Assembly: GCF_001664485.1 (NCBI RefSeq)
Contig: NZ_CP013630.1
Coordinates: 2,855,001 to 2,919,000 of the forward strand
Origin: Rhizobium sp. N324
GTDB lineage: Bacteria > Pseudomonadota > Alphaproteobacteria > Rhizobiales > Rhizobiaceae
Direction of reading: 5' to 3'
DNA length: 64,000 nucleotides
The first letter of the stretch is position 1; each line of letters begins with the position of its first letter. The translations under genes were made by a program, and so were the position numbers. The notes under the pieces were generated by a model. The model worked only from the letters and a program-made list of their open reading frames with translations, was not told the DNA's origin and did no database searches. Shown in pieces: positions 16,986 through 25,631 of this stretch.

Positions 16986-17909
16986 ATGTCGGTTGCCGCC
17001 AAAACCACGCAGTCAGGAAGGCCGGATTTTCCCCTTGCCGCCCACGGCAGGACCTTGCCTGCGGAACGGACGGGCTGGCTCAGGCCGACCGACTCCGCCA
17101 TCGGTGTCGACGCCATCCGCCGCCGTTACCAGAATGATGGCTATGTCTGGCTGAAAGGTCTTCTGCCGCGGACCGACGTCATCGACTTCCGCGGCTGGGT
17201 GTTCGAACGCCTCGCAGTGACGGGACTGGTCGAGCCCGGCAGCGATTTTTCAGAAGGGATCGCGTCGGCCACCGGCCTCGACTGGAGCCTGGCGAACCGC
17301 CGCCTGATGTCGCTTGTCCGCTCCGCCGCCTATGAAGGCTTTTGCGCGCAACCGCCGCTCACCCGCTTCATGGACGAATTTCTGCAGGGCATCTCCTATC
17401 TGCACAAGCGCAAGATCATGCGTTTCACCCAGCCGGCATCGGCGACGGCCACACCTGCCCATTACGATCTCGTCTATCTCCGCGGCGGCACCAGCCGCCT
17501 GGTGACGGCCTGGATCCCGATCGGCGATATCCCGGCCGAGATGGGCGGCCTCGTCTACCTCGAAGGCTCGCACGCGCTGGGCGTCAAGATGGAGGCCGAG
17601 TTCCAGGCCGCAAGCGGCGATCTTTCGCCTGAAGAGCGGATCAGCGCCTATAACAGCCATATGACCGAAGGCGGCTGGGTCTCAAAGGATCTCCCCGATA
17701 TGGCGGAGCGTTTCGACACCCGCTGGCTCGCCGCCGATTATGAGGCCGGTGACGTGGTGCTCCACTCGCCCTACATGATCCACGCTTCGACCACCAACCA
17801 GGACCGCGGCCGGCGGCTCCGCCTCTCCACCGACATCAGATATCAGAATGTCGACGACGAGATCGACGCCCGATGGAACAACCATTGGAGCCTCGGCGAT
17901 ATGCTGTAG
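16986..17909 (+). CDS. Phytanoyl-CoA dioxygenase (PhyH) family protein
   Basis: 307 residues, ATG after GGGGAAGGCTGAA. The Fe(II)/2-oxoglutarate dioxygenase facial triad is visible: H and D in TPAHYDLVYLRGG, and the distal His in VVLHSPYMIHASTTN followed by RGRRLRLSTDIRYQ, whose Arg binds 2-oxoglutarate. Members hydroxylate or demethylate small molecules. Divergent AraC control suggests induction by its substrate. Which compound is used cannot be read. Confidence 0.88.
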   Translation: MSVAAKTTQSGRPDFPLAAHGRTLPAERTGWLRPTDSAIGVDAIRRRYQNDGYVWLKGLLPRTDVIDFRGWVFERLAVTGLVEPGSDFSEGIASATGLDWSLANRRLMSLVRSAAYEGFCAQPPLTRFMDEFLQGISYLHKRKIMRFTQPASATATPAHYDLVYLRGGTSRLVTAWIPIGDIPAEMGGLVYLEGSHALGVKMEAEFQAASGDLSPEERISAYNSHMTEGGWVSKDLPDMAERFDTRWLAADYEAGDVVLHSPYMIHASTTNQDRGRRLRLSTDIRYQNVDDEIDARWNNHWSLGDML

Positions 17910-18037
17910 CCTGTTCCAACACCTCAGTTGCGAAGTGTCGGGACCTTACTGGCGCGGTGAGCGTTGATGGTCCGAGCCTTGAATCGGTTGCATGACTGAC
18001 CGACTTATGGCTGGGACCGAAACGCTCGAGTTGCCTG

Positions 18038-18961
18038 ATGCCGCGCACGAACCTGAACGATATCCTGATCTTCATGGCCGTCGTCGATGCCGGAAGCTTT
18101 ATTGCCGGCGGCCAGGCCATGGGCCTGTCCCGCTCGGCGGCGGGAAAGGCCGTCATCCGCCTGGAAGAGCGGCTCGGCACACGTCTGCTCAACCGCACGA
18201 CGAGAACGCTGGGCCTGACCGATGAGGGACGGGTCTTCTACGAGCGCGGCCTGCAGATCCTCGCATCGGTCGACGAGGCGGAAGCGAGCGTGGGAGGCCA
18301 GAGCGGCATGCCGCGCGGCGTTCTCAGGCTCACCCTCCCCGATGCCTTCGGACGGCTCGTCGTCCTGCCGCTGCTGGAAAAATATCTTCGGACCTGGCCC
18401 GACATCCAGGTGGAGATGAGCTTCACCGATCGTCTCGCCGACATCATCGAGGAAGGCTTCGATCTGGCGATCCGGATCGGCGCAGCGGCGTCGGACTCCC
18501 GGCTGGTCTCGCGCGTGATTGCCTCCTACAGGACGCGCCTCTGCGCCTCGCCCTCCTATCTCGCCGCGCGCGGCGAGCCGCGCGATATCGATGATCTCGC
18601 AGCCCACGACTGCCTGATTTTCACCAGCCGCAACCAGAGGCAGGGCTGGCGTTTTCGCGGGAAGGGCAGTTCCTGGATCAAGGCGCAGGGGCGCAGCCGC
18701 CTGAGGCTTGACAGCGGCGAGGCGATCCGCGACGCTGCCCGGGCGGGATTGGGCATCGCGCTCCTGCCCGATTTCCTCATCGCCGGCGATCTCGCCGCCG
18801 GGCATCTTCGGCAGGTCCTGCCCGAGCTGGAAGCCGATGACACCAAGATCGTCACGCTTTATCCCGACAAGCGCCTGCTGGAACCGCGCATCCACCGTTT
18901 TATCGATCTGTTGGTCGAGGCGCTGGGGCAAGAGAGATCGGGCGCGCGCTCATCGCCTTGA
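18038..18961 (+). CDS. LysR family transcriptional regulator
   Basis: 307 residues. The winged helix covers residues ~5-62 (NDILIFMAVVDAGSFIAGGQ, MGLSRSAAGKAVIRLEERLG, TRLLNRTTRTLGLT). The periplasmic-binding-like effector domain runs from ~90 (VLRLTLPDAFGRLVVLPLLE). It stands 128 bp after the dioxygenase gene; its 3' end overlaps the MFS gene's end by 12 bp (convergent). The target is not evident because no divergent partner lies immediately upstream. Confidence 0.9.
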   Translation: MPRTNLNDILIFMAVVDAGSFIAGGQAMGLSRSAAGKAVIRLEERLGTRLLNRTTRTLGLTDEGRVFYERGLQILASVDEAEASVGGQSGMPRGVLRLTLPDAFGRLVVLPLLEKYLRTWPDIQVEMSFTDRLADIIEEGFDLAIRIGAAASDSRLVSRVIASYRTRLCASPSYLAARGEPRDIDDLAAHDCLIFTSRNQRQGWRFRGKGSSWIKAQGRSRLRLDSGEAIRDAARAGLGIALLPDFLIAGDLAAGHLRQVLPELEADDTKIVTLYPDKRLLEPRIHRFIDLLVEALGQERSGARSSP

Positions 18962-20215
18962 TACGGAAGCACCGGCATCGGCAACCGATCTGTCGAAACC
19001 GCGGAAACTTTTCAGGCCAAGGGGAAGGAGGGTTGCGGCGAGATAGGCAAACCCGGTGAGCAGCAGCGCCGCGGCAAGACCGATGGTGCTGATCAGCGCG
19101 CCGCCGACGAGGCCGCCGAAAGGAATGAGGGCGAAGCAAAGAGCGGCGTTCATTGAGGTGACGCGGCCGGTCAGCGGCTTGGGGATGCGCTCGAAGATCA
19201 CCGCCGAGAGGATTGGGTTGAGGAAGCCCGAGGCGAATCCCGCGATGGCCAGGGTCGTAAAGACAAGGCCCAGCGGCGCATCCAGCGCAGCAACGAGAAA
19301 ACGCGGAAAACCGGTCAACAGAAACGCCACGGTATAGACCATCAGGCGCGGCATGCGTTCGCCGATTGCTGCGGCAATCGCCGCACCTACGATCGATGCG
19401 CCGGCGAATGCCGCAAACATCGCCCCCAGCAATTCCGGACCATGGCCGGAATCGCGTGTCCAGACAGGCAGCAGCACGGCATGATAGGCCTGGTCCAGCA
19501 GATTGGTGATCGCCACCATGGCGACGATGCTGACGAGCACCGTATCGCCGCGAAGAAAGCGCCAGCCTTCCCGGAGATCGCCGAGATAGGAAGTCTTTTT
19601 AGCCGGTCGGGCGCCGGGTGCGCCGGATAGCTCGGGCGCGCGCATCATCCCGGGGATGCCGACTGCGACGATCAGCGCGGCGGCGACAAAGGTGGCGGCA
19701 TTGACGAGCAGCGCCTGGCCCGGGCCGATCAGCCCGATCAGCGCGCCGGCGCCGGCGGCACCCGCCGTCGAGGCCAGCCGCTCGATGGCGCTGGCGACGC
19801 CGGTCACCCGTTCGAGCGGCACGTTCGCGAGCCTGGCGATATTGGGAACCATTGCCTGCTTGGCGGCGTCGGAAGGCCCACGCAGCACGCCCATGGCAAA
19901 GACAACGGGCAGCAGCACCGGCATGCCGAGCAGGCCGAAAAAGTCGAGCAGCGGCACCAGCCCTACCACGGCCACCGACGCGGTATCGCAGATGATGGCG
20001 ATGCGCCTGGCGCCGACGCGGTCGATCAGCGGCCCGCCGAGCGCCTTGGCGACGACATAGGGCAGCATCTCCATCATCGCCGTCAGCCCTGTCAGGACGG
20101 GGCTGCCCGTCGTGCTCAGCACCAGCCAGGGAATAGCGATCGTCGATAGCCGCGTGCCGGAAAGCGAACACGTCTCGGCAGCGGCGAGCGCCAGGAAAGG
20201 CCCGCCCCTCCTCAC
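18950..20215 (-). CDS. MFS transporter (DHA3/enterobactin-exporter-like)
   Basis: 421 residues with about twelve membrane helices. The loop after helix 2 reads KALGGPLIDRVGARRIAIIC, the MFS motif A variant of multidrug exporters. The product is expected in the inner membrane, driven by proton motive force. Its start overlaps the end of the HTH regulator gene by 4 bp (ATGA), so the pair is one operon. Autoregulated HTH-MFS units typically export toxic compounds. Confidence 0.88.
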   Translation of the reverse strand: MRRGGPFLALAAAETCSLSGTRLSTIAIPWLVLSTTGSPVLTGLTAMMEMLPYVVAKALGGPLIDRVGARRIAIICDTASVAVVGLVPLLDFFGLLGMPVLLPVVFAMGVLRGPSDAAKQAMVPNIARLANVPLERVTGVASAIERLASTAGAAGAGALIGLIGPGQALLVNAATFVAAALIVAVGIPGMMRAPELSGAPGARPAKKTSYLGDLREGWRFLRGDTVLVSIVAMVAITNLLDQAYHAVLLPVWTRDSGHGPELLGAMFAAFAGASIVGAAIAAAIGERMPRLMVYTVAFLLTGFPRFLVAALDAPLGLVFTTLAIAGFASGFLNPILSAVIFERIPKPLTGRVTSMNAALCFALIPFGGLVGGALISTIGLAAALLLTGFAYLAATLLPLGLKSFRGFDRSVADAGASVSRR

Positions 20216-20856
20216 GGCTCATCCTCCCCCTCGCGATGCGGAAGACGGCCCGGATAGGGAAAGGCGTGCAGCATCACACAGAACGGAACCATGCCGGGAC
20301 CGAGAGACGCCGCCTCGCCCAGCGGCGGGGCGGCCCGCATCGCCTCCAGGATCACGTCGGTCAGCCGCTTCGTCAGAGCCTCGGCCTGATCAGCCGTCAT
20401 CGGAATAATGATGTCGTCGGCTGCCGTCGCCTTGCGCCACTCGGCCGGCAGTTCGGCATATTCCTCCAGCGCCTGCTGCATCTGGCCGACCTGCAGCGAA
20501 AGTGCCGCCTGATTGAAGGCGAGGTCGAGATCGAGCCCCTCCCCTTCGGCTTCGCTTGGCGGCACCGAGGTCAGCTCATGGCTGGCGCGCCACCAGCGGT
20601 CGCGACGCGAGGCATGCGGCGCCTCCTCGATGAAGCCGTATTGGGCAAGCTGGCGCAGATGATAGCTCGTCGCGCCGCTGTTCAGGCCGAGCCGCGCGGC
20701 GAGCTGCGTTGCCGTGGCAGGCCCGTCGATCCTGAGCATGCCGAGCATGCGCAACCGGACGGGATGGGCCAGCGCCTTCAGCGCGGTCGGGTCGGGCACG
20801 ACCCGGCTGACGGTACGGGAGGCGGCGGCATCTGGTTTCGGCTGCGGATGTTTCAT
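20212..20856 (-). CDS. ArsR-like winged-helix transcriptional regulator
   Basis: 214 residues. The N-terminal region contains an ArsR-type winged helix (LKALAHPVRLRMLGMLRIDG, ATQLAARLGLNSGATSYHLR, QLAQYGFIEEA). The remaining ~110 residues are a helical effector domain without the ArsR metal box, so sensing of an organic ligand is more likely. It is first in an operon with the MFS gene. A nested palindrome lies just upstream (20872-20905) and is the probable operator for repression of its own operon. Confidence 0.88.
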   Translation of the reverse strand: MKHPQPKPDAAASRTVSRVVPDPTALKALAHPVRLRMLGMLRIDGPATATQLAARLGLNSGATSYHLRQLAQYGFIEEAPHASRRDRWWRASHELTSVPPSEAEGEGLDLDLAFNQAALSLQVGQMQQALEEYAELPAEWRKATAADDIIIPMTADQAEALTKRLTDVILEAMRAAPPLGEAASLGPGMVPFCVMLHAFPYPGRLPHREGEDEP

Positions 20857-20871
20857 GAGCTAAGCATATAA

Positions 20872-20905
20872 TCGCAAACATATCTTTGCAAAGATTTATT
20901 TGCGA
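20872..20905. promoter_or_regulatory. Nested palindromic operator of the HTH-MFS operon
   Basis: TCGCAAA (20872-20878) and TTTGCGA (20899-20905) flank ATCTTTGCAAAGAT (20882-20895), a perfect 14-bp palindrome, and both pairs share one centre. TTTGCGAAGAT (20899-20909) also repeats TTTGCAAAGAT in direct orientation. It starts 16 bp before the regulator's ATG, where a bound dimer or dimer pair would block transcription. Confidence 0.6.
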
Positions 20906-21014
20906 AGATAGTGGAGCGCCGAAAGACGCTTGAAAACCAGGCTTATGATCTAGCCAAGCAGGATCACGCCCCCCTAAGACCGTCACCGAATCCGCATGAA
21001 AAGGAGGGCAAGGG

Positions 21015-21697
21015 ATGGCTGAGGAAGCGCAAAAAAAATCGGCACGTGGTATATCGACCCCGACGCCGAAGACAGGATGGCCGATGGCCATGCGCCGATC
21101 TGGCGCCACCTGATCGACCTCATGCTCGAGCGAGACCTGACCGACAAGAGCGTGCTCGATTTCGGCTGCAATCAAGGCGGCCTGCTGCGGCATCTCTATG
21201 CGATCCGCCCCTTCCGCAAGGCGCTCGGCATCGACATCGCCGAAACCTCGATCGCCAAAGCCGAGACGCTGAAAGGCAATCTGCCGATCCAGCATCAGGT
21301 CGGCGGCAGGCTGGACGGCTGGAGCGAAGAATTCGATCTCGCCCTCAGCCACGAGGTCATCTACCTCGTCCCCGATATCGACGCCCACGCCGCCGATATC
21401 AGGCGGGCGCTGAAATCCGGCGGCGTCTATTATGCGGTGACGGGATGCCATACGGACAACCCGCTCTGGCCGAAATGGCGCGAACTGGTCGCCAACCGCA
21501 CCAACACCGTCGTTCAGGACCGGTCGATCTCCGACTACGGCCGCGCCTTCGAAAAAGCCGGCTTCGAGGTCTCTGCCCGCAAGCTCGAATATGGCGGCTT
21601 CATCCCCTTCGTGGCGGACGGCTGGACGCCGGATTTTGCCGATGCGCTGAACTATTATACCCAGACGAAAATCGTCTTCAGGCTGGTAAAGCGCTGA
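21015..21697 (+). CDS. SAM-dependent methyltransferase with N-terminal -1 frameshift at A8
   Basis: The body (in frame from ATG 21077, 206 residues) is a class I methyltransferase: SVLDFGCNQGGLLRHLYAI (motif I), GIDIAETSIAKAETL, and FDLALSHEVIYLVPDID. Upstream, the frame continues without a start as IGTWYIDPDAEDRMADGH, which looks genuine. A start with an excellent ribosome site (GGAGGGCAAGGG, ATG 21015) reads MAEEAQKK in the +1-offset frame. A -1 shift on the A8 run (21031-21038) joins them exactly. Without it, translation could begin at ATG 21077, which has no ribosome site. It may be recoding, transcriptional slippage, mutation or error. The 3' end overlaps the convergent ABC gene by 20 bp. 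Confidence 0.75.
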
Positions 21698-22499
21698 GTT
21701 CCGGTGTCGCCCAAGGCTGAAGCTTCGTCAGCTCGACGTCAAAATGCGGCGGACTATCAGGCGCAACCTGGACAAAGCGGCCCCTGACGCGGAAGATCTC
21801 CTGGATCAGCCCGCGTTCGGCAAGCTCGCGCGGGACGCCGTCAAATCTCAGCTGGCCTTTTTCCAGTAGCGAGATGCGGTCGCTGACGGCGATGGCCTGG
21901 TTGATGTCATGGATCGCCATGACGACGGTCACGCCCTTTTCCCGGCTCAGCCGATGCACCAGGTCGAGCACTTCGACCTGGTAGCCGATATCGAGGAAGG
22001 AGGTCGGCTCGTCGAGCAGCAGGATCTCCGCTTCCTGGGCGAGAGCCGCCGAAATCCAGGCCCTTTGCCGCTCACCGCCGGACAATTCGCTGAGGCTGCG
22101 ATCGGCAAGCCCGGCAAGGCCGGTGCTTTCGAGCGCCCATTCGATGGCTTTCTCGTCGCCGCTGCCATAAGAGCGGAACAGGCCGACGTGTGGATAACGG
22201 CCCTGCCGGACGAGCTGGGCGACGGTCATTTCATCCGGGGCAGCCGGCTGCTGCGGCAGGAAGGCGAGCTGCTTTGCCAGCATCCGGCGCGACATCGAGG
22301 CGACGGCAACACCGCCCAGTGACGTCGTGCCCGTCGAAGGCTTGATCAGGCCCGCCAGCGCATGCAGCGCCGTGCTTTTGCCCGAGCCGTTCGGGCCGAT
22401 CAGCGCCCGGATCTCGCCTTTTTCGAGCGAAAGCCTGAAACCATCGAGGGCCTTTCGCTGGCCGTACATCACCGAGAGGTCGGAGCAGGACAATGGCAT
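21678..22499 (-). CDS. Fe-siderophore ABC transporter ATP-binding protein
   Basis: 273 residues from ATG 22499; an open frame extends further upstream into the permease gene but without homology. Walker A GPNGSGKST, signature LSGGERQRAWIS and Walker B ILLLDEPTSFLDIGYQVEVL are intact, followed by the H-loop VVMAIHDINQA. The FhuC/FecE subclass is indicated by FLDIGYQ and the neighbouring FecCD permeases. It energises import of ferric siderophore from the periplasm. Last gene of the four-gene operon. Confidence 0.92.
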   Translation of the reverse strand: MPLSCSDLSVMYGQRKALDGFRLSLEKGEIRALIGPNGSGKSTALHALAGLIKPSTGTTSLGGVAVASMSRRMLAKQLAFLPQQPAAPDEMTVAQLVRQGRYPHVGLFRSYGSGDEKAIEWALESTGLAGLADRSLSELSGGERQRAWISAALAQEAEILLLDEPTSFLDIGYQVEVLDLVHRLSREKGVTVVMAIHDINQAIAVSDRISLLEKGQLRFDGVPRELAERGLIQEIFRVRGRFVQVAPDSPPHFDVELTKLQPWATPELSALPA

Positions 22500-22506
22500 T
22501 TCGGCC

Positions 22507-23544
22507 TCACATGGTTTTGCGCAGCAGCGCGAGCAGAAGCGGCACGCCGAAAACCGCCGTGACCACGCCGATCGGGATTTCCTCGGCCTGCCCGAGCAGC
22601 CGGCCGATGAGATCGCCAAGCGTGACGATGACGGCGCCGAGCACGATCGTTAGAACAAGCGACAGCGTGAAATTCGGCCCCGCCAGGAAACGGGCGAGAT
22701 GCGGCACGATGAGGCCGACGAAAACAACAGGCCCGACAGCGCCGACGGCGCTCGCCGCAAGCGCTGAGGACACGATCAGCACGAGCGAGAACTGTCTTTT
22801 ATAGGCAAGACCGAAGGATCGGGCGACGGGCGCATCGAACTGCAGCAGCATCAGCGGCCGGTAGAGGACCGGCAGCGTGACGAGCCCCGCGATCGTGAAT
22901 GGCAGCAGGAAGAGCGCGTGATCCCAGCTGCGGGCGTAAAGGCTGCCCGACAGCCATTCGAGAATGATCTCGATACGGGCCGATCCCCATCCGGCGATGA
23001 GGCCGATCGCCACCGCATGCAGCACCGCACCGACAGCGACGCCGCAAAGCGTAATGCGCAGGGCGCTGAGGCCGAGACGGAAGGCCAGCAGATAGATGAC
23101 GCCGCCGGCAAGCAGGCCGCCGGCAAGCCCCGCTGTCGGCAGCCAGGCGACCGGCAGTTCGGCCAGCGTGTTCGAACCGGGCTCGAAGATATAGACGGTG
23201 AACAGCAGGAAGATCGTCACCGACAGCGTCGCCCCCTGCGACACGCCCATCAGCGACGGATCGGCCAGCGGATTGCGGGTGATGGTCTGCAGCAGATATC
23301 CCGCCAGCGAAAAATGGATGCCGGCCAGAATGCCGGTGGCGATGCGCGGCAGCCGGATATCGAGAATGATCAGTCGCGCTTCCACCGAGCCGCCGCCGGT
23401 CAAAACGGCTACGACATCGGCCATCGGAATATCAGCAACGCCGAGGAAGATCGCTGCCGCAAGCGACAGAACGCCCAATACGGCCAGCGCCGCCGCCATC
23501 CAGGGCGTTGCCGCGCGCGTCGGTAGCGATGCCGGAGCGTTCAT
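22507..23544 (-). CDS. Fe-siderophore ABC transporter permease (FecCD family), second
   Basis: 345 residues with about nine to ten membrane helices. FecCD features include LRLPRI-type LDIRLPRIATGILAGIHFSL, GYLLQTITRNPLADPSLMG, and the cytoplasmic GAVGPVVFVGLIVPHLARFL that contacts the ATPase. Its start overlaps the end of the other permease by 4 bp; it ends 7 bp before the ATPase ATG. It forms the heterodimeric channel with its neighbour. Confidence 0.92.
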   Translation of the reverse strand: MNAPASLPTRAATPWMAAALAVLGVLSLAAAIFLGVADIPMADVVAVLTGGGSVEARLIILDIRLPRIATGILAGIHFSLAGYLLQTITRNPLADPSLMGVSQGATLSVTIFLLFTVYIFEPGSNTLAELPVAWLPTAGLAGGLLAGGVIYLLAFRLGLSALRITLCGVAVGAVLHAVAIGLIAGWGSARIEIILEWLSGSLYARSWDHALFLLPFTIAGLVTLPVLYRPLMLLQFDAPVARSFGLAYKRQFSLVLIVSSALAASAVGAVGPVVFVGLIVPHLARFLAGPNFTLSLVLTIVLGAVIVTLGDLIGRLLGQAEEIPIGVVTAVFGVPLLLALLRKTM

Positions 23545-24545
23545 CGCGTCTCACCCGCAAGGCTCAGCCGCCCGCGCTGGACGAGGTAGATGAAGACGGG
23601 ACCGCCGATAAGCGCGGTGACGATGCCGACCGGCAGCTCGCGCGGGATGGCGATGCTGCGCGCGAGAAGATCGCTGACCGTGACGATCAGCGCGCCGAGC
23701 GCAGCGCTCAATCCGATCTCCCATCCGGTGCCGCGCGGCTTGAGCAGCCGGGCGATGTGGGGAGCGGCGAGACCGACGAAGGCGACCGGTCCGGCCACCG
23801 GCGCAACGCCTGCGACCGGGATGACGGCGAGAATGAGGATCAGCGGCTTCCACAGGCTAAGCTGCAGGCCCATGCCGGCCGCCGCATGGTCGCTCAGCAT
23901 GAACATGCCGATGATGCGCCGGAGCAGGAGCGCGCCGACGACGCCGGCGATCGTCCAGGGCAGCATATAGAAGAGATGCGACCAGCTGCGCCCCTGGAAA
24001 CCACCCGCCAGCCAGAACAGCAGCGATGCCGATTGCGGGCCGGTCCGCAGCAGCACATAGGTGGTGATCGCACCGAGGAACAGCGAGACGCTGACGCCGC
24101 CGAGCGCAAGCTGCAGCGGCCGCCCCTGCCCGCCGCGCGACACCCAGAATGTCACCGCGGCTGCCGCAAGCCCGCCCGCAAGGCCGATAAAGGGATAATA
24201 AGCTGGCGATATCAACGGCATGAAGACGAAACAGCAGACGATCGGCGCAACCGCCCCTGAAGTCACGCCAGTGATGCCGGGATCGGCCAGCGGATTGCGT
24301 GTCAGCGTCTGCAGCACATAACCGGAGACCGCTAGCCCCGCCCCGCCAGCTGCCGCCGTCAGGCTGCGCGGCAGGCGCAGCGTCCAGACGAGGATGGAGT
24401 CGATCTTGCCGTCGGGCGACAGCAGCACGCGCATGGCCGTCTCGATCGACAGCGTCTTGGCGCCGACCAGCAATCCGAGCATCACCGCCAGCAGGGCGGC
24501 GATGATGATGAGCCGTATGGCCAGGGACGATTGCCGGGGGCTCAT
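23541..24545 (-). CDS. Fe-siderophore ABC transporter permease (FecCD family), first
   Basis: 334 residues, the same family as the following permease: LRLPRSLTAAAGGAGLAVSG, GYVLQTLTRNPLADPGITGV and VAGPVAFVGLAAPHIARLLK. It lies 19 bp after the binding-protein stop. Hydrophobic throughout with nine to ten helices. Two distinct permease genes, as here, are the norm for ferric-hydroxamate/citrate-type importers other than the fused FhuB. Confidence 0.92.
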   Translation of the reverse strand: MSPRQSSLAIRLIIIAALLAVMLGLLVGAKTLSIETAMRVLLSPDGKIDSILVWTLRLPRSLTAAAGGAGLAVSGYVLQTLTRNPLADPGITGVTSGAVAPIVCCFVFMPLISPAYYPFIGLAGGLAAAAVTFWVSRGGQGRPLQLALGGVSVSLFLGAITTYVLLRTGPQSASLLFWLAGGFQGRSWSHLFYMLPWTIAGVVGALLLRRIIGMFMLSDHAAAGMGLQLSLWKPLILILAVIPVAGVAPVAGPVAFVGLAAPHIARLLKPRGTGWEIGLSAALGALIVTVSDLLARSIAIPRELPVGIVTALIGGPVFIYLVQRGRLSLAGETR

Positions 24546-24564
24546 CGCAGGGCTTGTCCTGAGC

Positions 24565-25530
24565 TTAATTCTGCAGGTCGGCCGGGATCAGCTTGGCGGC
24601 TTCCGCCTTGACGTCTACGGCCGGGAACGTGTCGGGATAGAGATAGTGCGCGGCCTCGCGCAGCACGATTTCGCGGGCGATCGGGCCGTTGGTTTCGACC
24701 CACTGGTCGCCGACATAGAAGACCCGGTCGTTCTTGACAGCCGACAGCTGCGACCAGATCGGATTGCTCTCATGCGGGCGATCCGGGCCGGAATCGTAGA
24801 CGAAAATGACCTCGGGGTCCTTTTCCAGCATGGTTTCGAGGCTGAGATCGATGCCGAACTCGCCGCCCGGGCTCTTCGGCCCCGGAATATTGTCGCCGCC
24901 GATCGCGGCGACGATCGAGGCCGAGGTGTTTTCCGTATGGAAAGCGAAAGGGGTCGCTCCGCCCCACATGATCAGGAAGCGCGGATGAACATCCCTGGGC
25001 GCATTGGCGGCGAACTCCGCCAGATGCTTGCGGAAATCGGCATTCAGCTGCTCACCGCGCTCGGGCTTGCCGAGCAGCTTCGAAAGGGCGGCGGTTTCGC
25101 TGTAGCTCTCTTCGAGCAGCTCCATATTGTAGGCGACATAGGGCGCGATGTTCTGAAGTTGCGCCGCGTTGCCGACGGTATAGCGGCGGATCGCGATGAT
25201 CAGGTCCGGCTTGGCTTCGGAGAGAAGTTCGAGATTGGGCTTGGCACGCTGGCCGATCTGCTTCATCCCGGCCGTCAAGCCGAGCAGGAAGTCCGGCTCG
25301 CGGCCAGCCGTCATATAGGTGCTGGCAACCGGCTTGATGCCGAGCGCCAGCGCGACGTCATCGGCGAAATAGGAAATCGAGGCAATGCGCTTCGGCTGCG
25401 CCGGGACGTCGACGATGACGCCGCGGTCGTCGACGATCGAGACCTTTTTGTCTTCAGCATGCGCCGCCCCCGCTGCCAGCATGGCGGACAGCCCCAGGAC
25501 GGAGAAAAATCTACGTGCGTATCGAGTCAT
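24565..25530 (-). CDS. Fe-siderophore ABC transporter substrate-binding protein
   Basis: 321 residues. I chose ATG 25530, since the residues following it form a signal peptide (RRFFSVLGLSAMLAAGAAHA) and GAGGGGAG lies upstream; longer open reading has no motif. The mature protein shows the class III binding-protein layout: VPAQPKRIASISYFADDVAL near the N-terminus, a long linker helix and KPDLIIAIRRY. It captures ferric siderophore in the periplasm and leads the operon (binding protein, two permeases, ATPase). I looked for an IRO/Fur-type box upstream and found none convincing. Confidence 0.9.
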   Translation of the reverse strand: MTRYARRFFSVLGLSAMLAAGAAHAEDKKVSIVDDRGVIVDVPAQPKRIASISYFADDVALALGIKPVASTYMTAGREPDFLLGLTAGMKQIGQRAKPNLELLSEAKPDLIIAIRRYTVGNAAQLQNIAPYVAYNMELLEESYSETAALSKLLGKPERGEQLNADFRKHLAEFAANAPRDVHPRFLIMWGGATPFAFHTENTSASIVAAIGGDNIPGPKSPGGEFGIDLSLETMLEKDPEVIFVYDSGPDRPHESNPIWSQLSAVKNDRVFYVGDQWVETNGPIAREIVLREAAHYLYPDTFPAVDVKAEAAKLIPADLQN

Positions 25531-25631
25531 GTCTGAAAACTCCCCTCTCATGCGCAGAGGCTTTAGCCAAAAAAGCGGAGTTTCACAATCATGATTCTTT
25601 TGCGCGTTTTCTGAGAAGCACCCTCTTGGGC

